From Prunella strophiata (lineage: Eukaryota; Chordata; Aves; Passeriformes; Prunellidae), in contig JAZBQD010000030.1 in NCBI GenBank assembly GCA_036583965.1, positions 58,219,551 through 58,283,550 on the forward strand: DNA of 64,000 bases, in the 5' to 3' direction. Positions 37,447 through 49,430 of this stretch are shown one piece after another; positions within the stretch are counted from its first letter, which is position 1, and each line of letters begins with the position of its first letter. The position numbers and the translations under genes are program-made. The notes below the pieces were generated by a model that did no database searches, was not told where the DNA came from, and worked only from the letters and a program-made list of their open reading frames with translations.

Positions 37447-39705
37447 GTTCTTTATATTTACCTAAAGATTTACTTTAATGTGGTTCCTTTTTCATGCTCA
37501 CTGGCATGCGTACTCATGCCTAATGTGGGCACTGCTGCATAAAGGATGTGCTGTGCCACTCAATGAAATGTTTAAATGAACCACCTGCAGCCCACTGCTA
37601 GTCAGCAAGGCAGGTGGAAGTGCAGAATCCCCCAAGGAAAGTTGCCCAGCTTTTCCATCATCCAGCAAAACAGGTTCTGCTATGTAAGTTTCTGTGTTAC
37701 CATTGCTGAGCTATGGCTTACACACTTACTGTACAATCACTGACTGCTTCCAATACTTCAATTTCAAACTGCTTTGAGGGTACTTGGATCTGATGAGGAG
37801 TGAAATATAAAACCAAATTCTATTCCGTTTATGAAACTATGAGCTATACTTGACAGTGTAGAACAAAATATTTTCCTGTATCTTTGGACTAACTCATATG
37901 AGGATTTTTTTGTTCTATTTCAAAGTAATTTAGCTCTGGGGGGAAGAACAGAAGCAATGATCATCTGTCCAGGATAAGAATTAATAGGGCCAGTATTGAT
38001 TAGCCACAGTTCTTTACATAGAGTTCTGGTCAGAGTTAAATGCAACATTTCTTCACATCTGCCTTTGATTTTTCTCTAGAGGATTTCATCTTAAGTTGTG
38101 TCAGTTGCAGGATTCTAGTTATCTAATTCTATCCATCACAAACAGGGAAAGAAAAGATGAGAAAAAAATAAAAGGAGCAGCCCAAAATCAGGTAGATAAA
38201 TAAAACTACTGGGGTTGAAAGGAAAACATCTGTTCACATGCAGAAGTCAAAAGTGGATGTCTGGTACTCTCCATTCATAAAGATTCACATACTTGTTCCA
38301 TGAATGTGTACACCCTATCTAAGAAGAAAACTATTGAGGTACAAATTCCAAATGCATCCATGTATCATTATTGTCACAGGAAATGCTTCATAATCAAATC
38401 AGTGTTACTGAGCAAGGATTTTTTTTTTCCTACTTTATTTTATTTTATAAATAAGAGGAAGTAGTTTTTACAAGGTGCTCCTGTTGTCCTGGAAATTATA
38501 TTGCATGTGCAGCATTGGAAATTAATAGCCACTTAAACATGTATTCCCATTTCCCAGAAGTCAAATTGAGTTTTGATGATGTTTCACTGGAGGCAGAACC
38601 AGCTCCTGAATAAACCATAAGGGAAAAGAATAAAATAAGTGGGATACATAGGGTTACACTATCACTCTGACTAGCCAAATATTTTGTTTTAAATCAAGGG
38701 AAATAAAAAGGGCTCATGGAAGGCAAAAACCCCAGGGTCTTTTATGGTGAAATTATTAAAAAATCTTCTCCCAGTATCAAGCAACTAGGAAAGTAGAAAC
38801 CCCTTATTTGAGCCATAATTAAGTTAATGGACATATTTAAAAGTGCAGACAAAGACAGACTAGACTATGTTGTTATTCATCTTTAATTTCAACTGAAGGC
38901 TCAAGCAACTGAAAAAAATGGCCTAATTTCAAATTCTCTTGAAGTTTCCTAGAAGAAGCACTGAATTTTCAGAATAGTTTTATCTGGAGTTATCAGCAGA
39001 GCAAGACAGGGATAGAAGGGCTGTTGTCTTGCCTGTAAAAGACGCCACTGGTAAAATTTGTTTAGAGGAAAACTACACAGCAGATTTATTGTTTTGTTAG
39101 CACTATATTCAATTGTATGGGAAGATAAGGGAAAACAGTCTGAACTCACCTCAAGCTGAAGAATTTAGATAAAAAATATAGGTGTAAAGAATAAAAAATA
39201 TGTTGTTCACCCTTTTACTTTGCTAGAAATCAAGACTGGTTCTCAAGAAAAAATTTAAGGGGTTGTCACACCAGTTTAAAGAGACTAGCGCAACAGCTGT
39301 GGTTCAGCACTGTGTGCTGTGCAGAGAAATGGGCCAACTGCATCTCACCCTGTGTCTAGACATACATTGCCAATGAAAATCCCTGCCTGCTGCAGAGCTC
39401 AGGGAATCACACTGCTGCTAGAGATGCAAGTTTTTTAGCCAGAATTCACTAGCAGTTGAACAAAAACCCATGTGTATTCTTGAGAATCTCACTTTGGACA
39501 TTCAAAGGGAGCAATGCTGTCAGCCAGCAGAGATTTATCAATAAATATAGGTTTGTGAACATCCTCACATATGTAACTGTCTATGGTAACTCAGCAGCAC
39601 CATAAAGATAAATTCAAAATACACTAACTATTGCCCCAAGTTCAGTTAACAGGACATTTCAAAGTAACTAACAAAATACAAAACATCTGCTTCATTATTG
39701 TTGGG
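37447..39705. other. Unique AT-rich sequence, no gene seen
   Basis: No gene or recognised repeat. There is a short T run near 38420. Confidence 0.5.
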
Positions 39706-39786
39706 AAAAAAAAAAAAAAAAAAAAAGGTGCTTGTGGATATTCCCAGGCTCAGCATGGGAGAGACTGAACTGAGAATATCCACAGT
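39706..39786. repeat. Poly(A) of 21 nt followed by an inverted repeat
   Basis: An A run at 39706-39726 is followed by an inverted repeat with 11-bp perfect arms, TGTGGATATTC at 39733-39743 and GAATATCCACA at 39774-39784. Partial pairing continues toward the loop (CCAGGCTCAG against CTGAACTGA). The shape fits a short RNA hairpin, but no expression evidence is available. Confidence 0.7.
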
Positions 39787-40867
39787 TGCTATTGGCATAA
39801 ATAGAAGTAAGAGTGCTGGTACAGAAATGTCGCATTTTATGTGAAATGCTGGCAAATTTATGGTAATATGTCTTGAAAAATAAAACAAGTATATTCTATT
39901 TACCTTCTTTTATCCAGGGTTGTACTACTTGAAAGACAGTAATAAGTTTGAGTTAAAAACAAAGGCAGAGTGATCCAAAACATCAAGGCATGTTTAAATC
40001 AATTGATTCCATTCAATTTCAGATAATCAGCTGAGACCAGAATTCAGTGTCTGGACTTCCTCTAAAACAAAGGGTGTCAGGCAATCATATAAGATATTTC
40101 TTCATGGGAATATTAATAATATTAATGTTAATATATTGAAGGCTTCCTGACTTCTTATAGATATTAGTGTTGATCAGATTGGTAAGAACTGAGTGCTGGC
40201 CTAAAGGTCTAAGCATGTTCTCCATGTTAGATAGACTTCAGGTGCTGGAAGAGGTAGATGGATGCTCTAAGGGTCTGAGTACTGGATATAATTTAAAACT
40301 CTATGAGAAATGCAATTCCCATGCCCAAACTATGCAAGAAAACTGCACACGGCTGGTAAGGTCAAAGGAGAAGCTGCTGATATGGGAATTGCCCTTTTAG
40401 AAATTTTGTGTTATCAAAATCAAACAATTCTAGGCAGAAAGAATTGTTTTCTTCTTCTCTCCGTCTTCTTCTGAGAAAGAGAGTGATTGTAATATCTTTA
40501 GCTCTATTATAACTTGTTTTTGATAGAAAATTTTCTTAGCTGAATTCCAAATGTCTTGTGAAATGCACCCAGGACTACTAATAACAGTCACCAAGGATAC
40601 ACAGAGATTTAGTGCAGTGTTTGCAGAGCTGGGAGTAATGGCTGTCAGGCTGAGCTAGTGGAGTTACAGAACTTCATTAGCTCCTTTGGAACAGCAGCTA
40701 TTTTAGAGCAAAAGGTATCTACACTGTGAACACTTCCCAAATCTTTCTACCCCAGCACCTTTTAAAATTTATTTAATTGAGAAATCTTAAAGAGACAAAG
40801 GTGAAATAGTGAATATTTACAATTAAATGTATATTTATCGTTTGTAAAAAGAAGACATGCATTTAAA
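39787..40867. other. Unique AT-rich sequence, no gene seen
   Basis: No gene or recognised repeat. A 77-codon frame at 40167-40400 has no recognised domain. Confidence 0.5.
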
Positions 40868-41000
40868 ACCAGGATTGTTAAAGTTGAAAAAGACCTTTCA
40901 GATCATTGAGTCCAACTATCACCTAGCACTGCCAGGTCCACTGCTAAAACATATCTCTAAACACCAGATCTGCATGTTTTCTTATCTGCAAATCCCTTTG
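40868..41000 (-). mobile_element. CR1 LINE 3' end, antisense
   Basis: The order is typical of the antisense CR1 3' UTR: AGGATTGTTAAAGTTGAAAA, then CAGATCATTGAGTCCAACTA, CACCTAGCACTGCCAGGTCC and ATGTTTTCTTATCTGCAAAT. The AATCATAG-type tail itself is lost. The copy is short and holds no coding sequence. Confidence 0.85.
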
Positions 41001-41397
41001 AAAGATTGTATCTGTATAAATGGAAGAATGTGATTGTTTCTATATTTTATCAGTGCTTAGCACTTATAGCACTAAGGAAGATCAGTTGAATTCTTTGCAT
41101 GGCAGTAATACAAAAAAGGAATAAATGGAAAGGACTGCAATTTTTTAGTACTGTGGCTTTCTTTCACACATTTCTTTCACCTTGCTTGCAAAATCAGTTT
41201 TTGGGACATTTGTTAGTTTGTGCTGTTCATTTGATGAGCCCCGTGTAGGGTAATTTTCTGGGATACACTAGTGCAGCACTGTGTTACTCAGATGTTCTTT
41301 ATAACAGAACAGTTGACCACCTGGACCTTTACAGGTAGTAAGTAGAAAAACATATAACAGGTTGTTTTACATAGTTTTTGATTTTTTGTAGTATAGT
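41001..41397. other. Unique AT-rich sequence
   Basis: No gene or repeat recognised. Confidence 0.5.
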
Positions 41398-41485
41398 GCT
41401 TTATAGTTTTTTGGGGTTTTTTTGTTTGTTTGTTTGTTTTTTGTTGTTGTTGTTGTTGTTGTTGTTGTTTTGGTTTTTTTTTGTA
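41398..41485. repeat. T-rich tract with (TGTT)n and (GTT)n
   Basis: A few TTTG units at about 41421-41440 pass into about ten GTT units ending at about 41470, with T runs on both sides. Open frames on either strand are translations of the repeat. Confidence 0.9.
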
Positions 41486-41728
41486 GTATATTGTTTTTCA
41501 AAGGAGACAGAAAAGTACAGAAGCAAATTAAACACACCAACCAGTCCTGATAATCACAAGATTGGGACTGTCTCTTTTTACCTCTCATATTAACAGCACA
41601 AAAGTGTGTTTGGTTTTTTGTGACTGGTGCAGTGAAGGATCAGGACGAGGAGCACATGACAAGTGTGATTTAAACTGGCCCTGCTTGTCTGTGAGCCATC
41701 ATTATGGGTACAGGCAGAAGTGATCTTA
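41486..41728. other. Unique sequence before a CR1 copy
   Basis: No gene or repeat recognised. Confidence 0.5.
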
Positions 41729-42645
41729 ACACAGAATCATAGAATGATAGATGGTTTGGGAGGGAAGTTACTTTAATGATCATTTAGTTCCAGATCCTGC
41801 AGGGACATCTTGCCCTAGACCAGGCTGCTCAGAGCTACATCCAGCCTGAATATGAACACTTACAGGGATGAGGCACCCACAGCTTCTCTAAGGCAACCTG
41901 TTCTGGTGCCTTCACCAACCTCACAGCAATGAACTTCCTCCTAATAGCTACTCTAAACCTACTCTCTTTCAGTTTGGATCCATTCCCCTTTGTCTTATAA
42001 CCTTCATTTACAAGAAGTCTTCCTTTATCACTCTTGTAGGCTCCCTTCAGATACTGGAAAGCTGCAACTAGGTCACACAGAAGCCTTCTCTTCTCCAGGC
42101 TGAATAATCTCAATTCTCTGAGCCTTTCCTCATAGGAGACGTGCTCCATCCCTCTAATCATCTTGGTGGCCCTCCTCTAGACTCTAAGGTTTTGGGGGTT
42201 TTTTTTTTTTTGTGCTAAGGGCCCACAGAGCTGGATGCAGCACTGCAGGTGGGGTCTCACCAGAACAGAGTAGAGAGACAGAATCCCCTCCCCAGCCCTA
42301 CTGCCCACACTGCTTTGGATGCAGCCCAGGACACATTTGGGTTTCTGTTCTGGGCTGTGAGTGCTCATGGCTGGGTCATGTCCAGCCTCTCATCCAGCAG
42401 CATCCCCCAAGTCCTTCTCAGCAGGGCTGCTCTCCATCTGTTCATTTCCAGCTTGTGTTGATACTGGCACATGCCCCAACCCAGGTGCAGCATCTTGCAC
42501 TTGGCCTTGTTGAATCTCATGATGTTCTCATGGGCCCACTTCTCAAGTTTGTCCAGGTCCCTCTGGATAGCATCCTGTCCTTCAGGTGTCAACAGCACCA
42601 CAGTTGTTGGTATCATCTGCAAATTTGTTAAGGGTGCACATCAGG
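41729..42645 (-). mobile_element. CR1 LINE, antisense, 3' UTR plus end of the reverse transcriptase
   Basis: The left end ACAGAATCATAGAATGATAG is the antisense tail. The whole CR1 3' end follows in order: the 'pol-end/3' UTR' blocks CACCCACAGCTTCTCTAAGG (41876), CTTCTCTTCTCCAGGCTGAA (42084), CATCCCTCTAATCATCTTGG, then the RT end with GCACTTGGCCTTGTTGAA (42496) and GGTATCATCTGCAAATTTG (42611). The element is 5'-truncated just past the reverse transcriptase active-site region, about 0.9 kb long. At about 42190-42212 a tract of G and T replaces a short conserved stretch, which looks like a local insertion or slippage. Avian CR1 normally truncates on insertion, and this copy is typical. Confidence 0.95.
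42365..42622 (-). pseudogene. CR1 reverse transcriptase C-terminal remnant
   Basis: An 85-codon frame on the minus strand shows the end of the CR1 polymerase: the phrase QRDLDKLEKWAHENIMRFNK and then AKCKMLHLGWG are typical for the stretch after the active site. The catalytic FADD motif itself lies just before this frame and is broken near 42611-42625. It has no start of its own and no complete domain, so it is a relic inside the transposon. Confidence 0.9.
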
Positions 42646-44404
42646 GGTGACTGGGGAATCAGAGTTTGCTAGGATCAAACTGGAGAATAAGATGCAGAAA
42701 GAAAAATATAATGGAATTTCAGAGTTTCAATAAAGGGTTTCCTGAATAAGAAAGATATAAGGGAAAGAGCTTGCCTGCCTTCCTCACTGGTCCCAGTCTA
42801 AGTAACCCTAGCCACATAAGAGGGTACAGCGATGGATGGTATATTTTCTGTAGTCGAAAAGAGAAGACAGGAATAATAATTAGTTAGACATATAAAGCTT
42901 TTGTATATAATTTCACTTAATTCCACTGATTAGTGTTGGGCAAAACTCAAAAGGTTAGGTGCTTGCACTGAGGTCATTCAGCCTTTCCCTAAACCCTGAC
43001 TAACTTCTTATCAGTCCCTCACCTATTCTTAAGTTCTTTTCTGCTTTTCAGTGCTTGATCTCTTCAAAAGACACTAAAACCAGGTAGTATATCACTTTCT
43101 GTATTTACTTTCACAGTGATAGCAGAACAGAGTGTGTGGGACTGAGCTCAAAGAAAGGATCTGCATTTATGTGATTTCAGGATAACAACCCTTGGGCTTA
43201 TGCACAAATATTTTCAGACCCCTTTTCTTCCTATCACTGTCTGCCAGCATCACTGTAATTTATTTACTGTACGGTAAAACTGGGAATCACAGAGATTAAA
43301 AACTATTGCTTTCAAGTCTTGATATCCCACTCATTTCCTGTCGGCCTGCTGATAGAACTGATCCAGAAGGTGCTTTTCATTAAGAACTACAGTAAGAAAA
43401 TCTCTTAACACTGGATTTGAATTTTCATGGTAAACATTAGATTGGGTAACCGCTATTACATGCCACCCATCAAGGAAAGTACACTGTGGTTGTTTCTTAG
43501 CAGATGTCTAGTGACAAATATCACTCATTTCTGTGGCAATCTTCTTGTGTTAGCCTTCTTGAGACCACAGAAGAGATTAGGATTTAGAACAAAACACTTT
43601 TTCAATCTACTTTGTAGACAGACTTCCACAAAGGTCCTTACAGACGTTCTTTTATTCAGCTGTCAGTTGCTTTTAAGTAATTTTAAAAGTAATGATGAGG
43701 ATTTGTCTCTCCCCTCCTCTTCTTACAGTGACTTTAAGCAAAGCTCAAAAAGCCTTGATTTGAAAAAAACAGACATAGTTTTAAATGTGCAGCAAGAACA
43801 GACATTTTAATTGTGATCTTGAAGAAGTTATTTGTTCAAAGATTATAAAGATTGTTAAAGAAACCTCTACCAATGGCTTCTAGATTTCAATCTGGGTCCC
43901 CACTTCTGTTGAAGTTAATTGAAAAGGGATTTTAGGACTTTACTCCTATCTTTTCATTAGGCGATACTAAATTTGGCGTTCCTAGCTCGAGGGCCTTTCT
44001 CCATTATTTATAGATCTGGTAGTCTTGCAGAGACTGGATGGATGGACTTCCATGAGCATAACTCTTTCCTTCCCAGAATTAGAAAGCCCAAATGGTCATG
44101 TTTTACAATTGACATATAAAGCCAGTCTGGTTTTATGTGACTGGTAAAAAGCATTTTTTAGTACGAAGTTGAGGAAAATTGGATTCTTCCTATTTTCAGA
44201 TATTTTTGGCTGCTCTCTTAACCAGTGAAATTGACATGCTTCTTTAATTTTAGTGCATTTTTTCTTAACTTTTTGAAGTCATCACTTACCATTTTCGAAG
44301 TATGATATAACAAAAAGAAACTTCTTTATTAAAACTTTATTTCTCATAGCATAGGACACACTTGATTGTGCACTGTCTCTCTCATTTAACAAAGTAAAGC
44401 TTAC
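42646..44404. other. Unique AT-rich sequence, no gene seen
   Basis: No supported gene. The 127-codon frame at 43427-43810 (plus) is one of the longer ones outside repeats, but it shows no recognised domain and the DNA has no codon-like pattern that I can see. Confidence 0.45.
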
Positions 44405-44432
44405 AATTCTTTATAATGCATTATAAAGAATT
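44405..44432. repeat. Perfect 28-bp palindrome
   Basis: The half-site AATTCTTTATAATG is followed directly by its exact reverse complement, with ATGCAT at the centre. There is no spacer. No transposon end or known site is recognised around it. Confidence 0.97.
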
Positions 44433-45598
44433 AAAATTTTACTAGTGACTTTATTTTTTATGGAAGAAAAACCTAAATACTGATGGCACTCATATACATC
44501 ACAAAATTTCTTTCTTTTCCCTGCCTTTTTTTTTTTTTTTTCTTCCTAGTAATCCTCTTTAGGGGCTTAAAGAAAAAAGATAATATCAAGGTCTTTGGTG
44601 GCTCTAGGACATTGATTGCCAAACCAAACCATTCTTCCAAATATCAGTAAACTAGGAGCAGCAGACTGCTGTGAGCTATTTTTTAGCCAAAAGGATTAGA
44701 TTTGTCTCTTAGATGGGTCTGACATCTAATATAGATTTCCAATGGGTTGAGTTTCGCCAGTCATAGTTGTGACTTTGTGAGAAGACTTGCAGCTTTCTGA
44801 GGGTGGAGTATGTCCCCTGCTGGGAATATGAAGCATGCACCTCAAGCCCTGGCACAGCAAACATTGCCTATTACTTGTATTTATGAAACCTTGAGCTGAG
44901 CTGTGAGCACGTATCCATGTGGTCAAATCTTCTGGGACAGTTTCTGTTCCTGCTACACAGCACAGTGGCTTTTGGACTCAAGTTATGAGTCAGCTATGGT
45001 CATTTAGGGCTTTTAAAGAAGTAGGAGGAAAAAAAGCAAAAGAAAATAAAGCATTACATCCTAGGTAGTTATGTGATTTTAGCCTGTGTTCTGGGGACAT
45101 TCTAGGAAGAGGTACTGTCTCAGGCACCTGCACCGTGGTTTGTATGGAGAAGCACAGAAGGACTCTAAAATAATTAAGTGAAAGTAACAAGCTGCACTTG
45201 CTAATGAAATTAAGTATTTTATTTATTTTCATAAAAGTACCAGCATTATTTATGTAAACAATACAAACTGCATCTGTTAGTTAGCTTTGTGATTTTCCAT
45301 ATCACCGAGGTTCAGGGAATATTACTTAGGGAGAATAGCAATTTTAAGGTTATCATGTGAGTGACAAAGACATTAATCTGACAAGATATGCTCAAGAGAC
45401 CCACGATGCAATTGTAGAATTCTTTTTGGCTCTCTCACCCATAATTTCATGGAGCTCAGTGTAATTAACACACTTCATGGGATTTAAGTAACATTTGTTT
45501 CTTCTTCATCAGAATGCAAATTTGAGAATGATATGGATCTGTAAAGGAGACAGAAACAACTGTTCCCTAGGTAATAACTTGTGCACTGTTCCCTACTG
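44433..45598. other. Unique AT-rich sequence with a 16-nt T run
   Basis: No gene was seen. A T run lies at 44526-44541. Confidence 0.5.
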
Positions 45599-45630
<32 letters not shown>

Positions 45631-45665
45631 AAAAAAAACCAAAAAAACAGGAAAAAAATAAAAAG
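45599..45665. repeat. Poly(A) tract of 31 nt with A/C extension
   Basis: A run of 31 A at 45599-45629 followed by CAAAAAAAACC-type words to about 45665. No recognised retrocopy precedes it. Confidence 0.92.
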
Positions 45666-46239
45666 GTGAAAGATGAACATTACCCAGGATTTAGTGAGAA
45701 GTTAAGATGTTTTATAGCTTGCTACAAATGCAGAAACCACATATGTCATAAAATTAAGGAAAATTAAATTATTTACTGTCAGCTTGAAAATTTTAAGCCT
45801 CATTTTCTTAAAAGATATATGAAATAATGAAATCTGCAGACTGTGTGTCTGTGTGTGTCAAAATGGGTGTGCAGTCAGCTAAAAAAATATCAGTAGTCAG
45901 AAGCCTTTATTAATTCTTAACCAGAAGAAGGCATTATAAAAAAACAAAGGGAGTAATTATCGGTGCACATGTGTGTGCATATGTATAGAGTACAGAAATA
46001 CATCCAAGCATTCAAATCAATAATCTTTTTTCTTCAGTAATAATTCAGCATACAATCAAAGAACAGATTAGAAGACTGGTTACTTCTCTGTCCTACATTC
46101 CGCCTCAGCAGACAAAAGAATAACCTAAGTCTGTAACATGTAAAGGCAGATTGGATGGTCTTGATTACCCATGTTTTTGATCAGAAAATTGAAATTAAAA
46201 AGAATCATACTACATGCAGTTTTTCAGTAAAGGAAGTGC
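45666..46239. other. Unique AT-rich sequence, no gene seen
   Basis: Includes a short TGTGTGTC run near 45843-45858. There is no gene or recognised transposon. Confidence 0.5.
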
Positions 46240-46262
46240 AAATTATGCAAATAGTTAATTAG
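46240..46262 (+). promoter_or_regulatory. Candidate POU/homeodomain composite site
   Basis: A consensus octamer ATGCAAAT at 46245-46252 is followed two bases later by TTAATTAG at 46255-46262. This pairing is typical of sites for POU and homeodomain proteins. A single occurrence in AT-rich DNA may be chance. Confidence 0.2.
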
Positions 46263-48837
46263 CCACTGCTGCATTTCTCTAGAAATAAATATCTGAGACA
46301 AGAAAGAATATCTAGATTTTAGATTTCTTTTACTTAATCATATTTGAATAGAAATTGAATAAATGCACAAATGCATAATGCTTGAAGAATGTATAAGTCG
46401 AATAAATGAAGTGGGGCATACAGTACACATTAGTTCATTAATGCTTCAGGTTTTCCTTGATGTCCTTCAGGCACATTATCAGCTGACTTAAGGATGATCA
46501 GATTTATCCTCATCTGCTCTTATTTTTTTCCTACAGATGAAATAATAAATAAATAAACAAAGGCCTGTACAGTGACAGTTTCTCTTAATGCATTTGGCAT
46601 TGGCAGGACACTAATCTCAGAAAACTCTTAAGCTGTCAGCATCACAGAATGGGAGATACAACTAATTTATCCCATATGTCTCTTATTTTTATCAGCAAGA
46701 CCTGAAGGGTTTCTGGTTTTGTTAGGATGAATTTAAGGTCTTACTACTCCTTTCTGTTTGTAGTTCAAAACAAATTAGAGAAAAACTGAATTACTAAGCT
46801 AGTTAAAACTGCATGTGAAATCAAATCAGTCCTATTATCATATAAGTTTAAAAAATAATAAATTGTAGATCTCAGATTGCCACTGGTGCTTCTGATTTTT
46901 AAGCTTTACCAAATATATATGCCTACATAAAACTTGATATTTCTCCTAGAAAGAATAAGAAATGTACTTTAAATGTTTTAAGAAAGATTTCTTGTTCATA
47001 GGCAGATGGAGGCACTCAGATGAGCAGTGAAGCGTCACCACTGACGTGAGCACAGAAATAAACAGGAAAGACAGAGTAAAAGAGACTGAAGATATGGGTA
47101 TATCCCAGTGGGAGAGGTATGACACATGTACTGTAAACAAAAAAAACTCTGATCTTGGTTCAGCCTGATTTTCATACAATCAGCTAAGAGGGAACACTTT
47201 CTATTGCCTCTTTACTGATGCTCTATTTATGATTAGGGAAGATTTTTTTTTTTCTTAGAACCTTTTCCTGAGCCCTATGATTGTCTGTCTATAATCTTCT
47301 CCCTGCTCTGCCCTGAATCCTATCTACAAGTGAAATTATAGTAATTAATTCATCACACATGCAGTTCAGCTTGTTGGCTACAGCTAGATTCATGCAGCAT
47401 GTTCCTAGGGCAATTCTAAATGCCTCATCTTAGAAGATTTTCAAGCCAAACGTTCTTTTGTGCATCTATTTTGTGTATTAGTGGTCTGTTATACTGTGTG
47501 AAATCACCTATTGCTAGGCATTTAGTGTAGGTAATTCTGAAAAATGTAATTTAATTGAGACACTTAAAAGATGATATCTAGGATTTAAAGCCTAGTCCTA
47601 TCTTTATAACCTTCTGAAACCTACTCCTGAAGCTCTGAGTGGCTCAATTTTCATTTGCAAATTTATATGGCTTTCTGACACCTGCTGCTCAATAACTGGT
47701 GCCATTAGCAATTCATCCTTAATTTAGGAAACTAAACCAGTCATTTCTAGATCCTTAGTTTAATGCTCTATTTTGTCAAAACAACACTGTGCTCTTTTTT
47801 TTGAAGAGCCTAAGAAATAGCAATAATGTTAATACAAGAAAATCTGCTGTGCACCTCTTCTGGTATTCTGGTAGTTAAAGAAGGGAAATCTTAACGAAAT
47901 ACACAATTCAAGGGTTTTCCATTTTATTATGTGATCTAAAATAGATAATGCCTTAAATTATTTTCTTTTTTAAAAAAAAAAAAAAAGAAAATTCTGTTGT
48001 TAAAAGTCCAGATTATCACTTCTTCTCTCAAATAGAATATATATTTTTCTGAAGTACTTATTCTGCAGCAAATGTATTTCTTTGGTAGACAGATGAACTA
48101 GTTTTATTCTTCCTAAAACACATGTACTTTAAATTTCTATATCTGCTTGCCCTCAAATTAAAATTACTAATTAAAAAAATTACAAATGAGAAGTTTTGTC
48201 AAAACAAAACTCAGATCCCCTAGAAATATGAATACATGGGATTTTGCTTATCTATACTAGAAAAAACTAAGGCAATGTACATAGACTTACTTTATGCTTC
48301 AACCACTATCAGTGGTTGCTGTAGAAATGGAGAACAAAATTCCAGTACTGGCAGCCCTTAGCCCTGAGTAAATATCTGTTCTGTAAGCTCTAACACAATT
48401 TCTTAGATGAACAAATACAATGTCAGGCATGAACTTTCTGATTTCAACTCCTTTGTTTGGGTTCATGACCAGAAGTGATGTCTAAGCTATCAAAGACTTG
48501 AATTACACAGAATTTCATGATGAATATTCACACCTTCAACTGTGGCCAGAAATTAATAGGAAATTTGTGGTACCAAAACTGGATTTTTTAGTTTTCTTTT
48601 TTTTACTTGTCTGGTCCTCACAAGACAGAGTGCTGTTAAATCATGTATCTGCCGGACCCTCTGAGGTCTGTCTTCATGCCAGTCTTAACAATTCACTAGT
48701 GGGAATACTGTATGTTGAGCACTTTGCACAGTAGTTTTTCAGGTGTATTCTGACCTCCTGCAACAGTGTTACAGCAACGGGTAATTTAGGTAAGAGCTTA
48801 TTTAATTGTCATCTTATTTGAGTGTCACCTTGAGTGT
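46263..48837. other. Unique AT-rich sequence, no gene seen
   Basis: No gene or recognised repeat. There is an A run at about 47972-47985. The minus frame at 46946-47179 and the plus frame at 48498-48734 show no recognised domain. Confidence 0.5.
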
Positions 48838-49430
48838 CATCTAGTAGGGCTTGCGCAAAGTATTGGACAGCCTCCTGCACAACATCCTTGTCTCTAAATT
48901 GGAGAGACATGGATTTGATGGATGGGCCATTCAGTGGGTAAGAAATTGGTTGGATAGCTGAATTCAGTTGCAGTCAATGGCTCAAAGTACAAGTGGACAG
49001 CAGCAATGTGTAGCATGAGCAGGGATCAGTATAAGAACTGGCGCTGTTTAACACCTTTGTCAGTGACACAGACAGTGAGATTGAGTGAACCCTTAACAAG
49101 TTTGCCGTGACATTAAAGAGTGTGGTGCAGTTGACACCCTGGAGAGAAGGAATGGTACCCAGGCAACCTTGACTAGCTTGACAGGGAGGCTTGAATGTAG
49201 CTTATGAAGTTCAACAAGGCCATGTGTAAGGTCGTAACCTGGGTAGGGGCAATCCTAACCAGAATTAGAGGCTGGGCAGAGATTGCTTTGAAAAGAAGAA
49301 CTAGGGAGTGTTGGATGAAAGGGAATGAGCCAGGAATGTGCACTTGTGGGCCAGGAAGGCAATCGTGTCCTGGGCGCCGTCAAAAGCAGCATGACCAGGA
49401 TGTCAAGGGAGGTCATTCTTATCTTCTACC
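48838..49430 (+). pseudogene. CR1 reverse transcriptase remnant with a broken active site
   Basis: The RNA-dependent DNA polymerase palm region can be followed in three shifting frames. The catalytic stretch that should read FADD is at about 49104-49120 as AGTTTGCCGTGACATTAAAG. One base is missing in the GAT codon compared with the family pattern, so the frame shifts exactly at the aspartates. Downstream, the frame at 49204 starts with MKFNKAMCKV, the usual segment after the active site. No functional enzyme can be made. Confidence 0.85.

Noticed and set aside
41835..42161. A 108-codon minus-strand frame as a gene
   Set aside because: It is the translation of the CR1 3' UTR, which is open by chance in this copy.
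43427..43810. A 127-codon frame outside recognised repeats
   Set aside because: No recognisable domain and typical AT-rich composition. A frame of this length is expected by chance in 64 kb on two strands.
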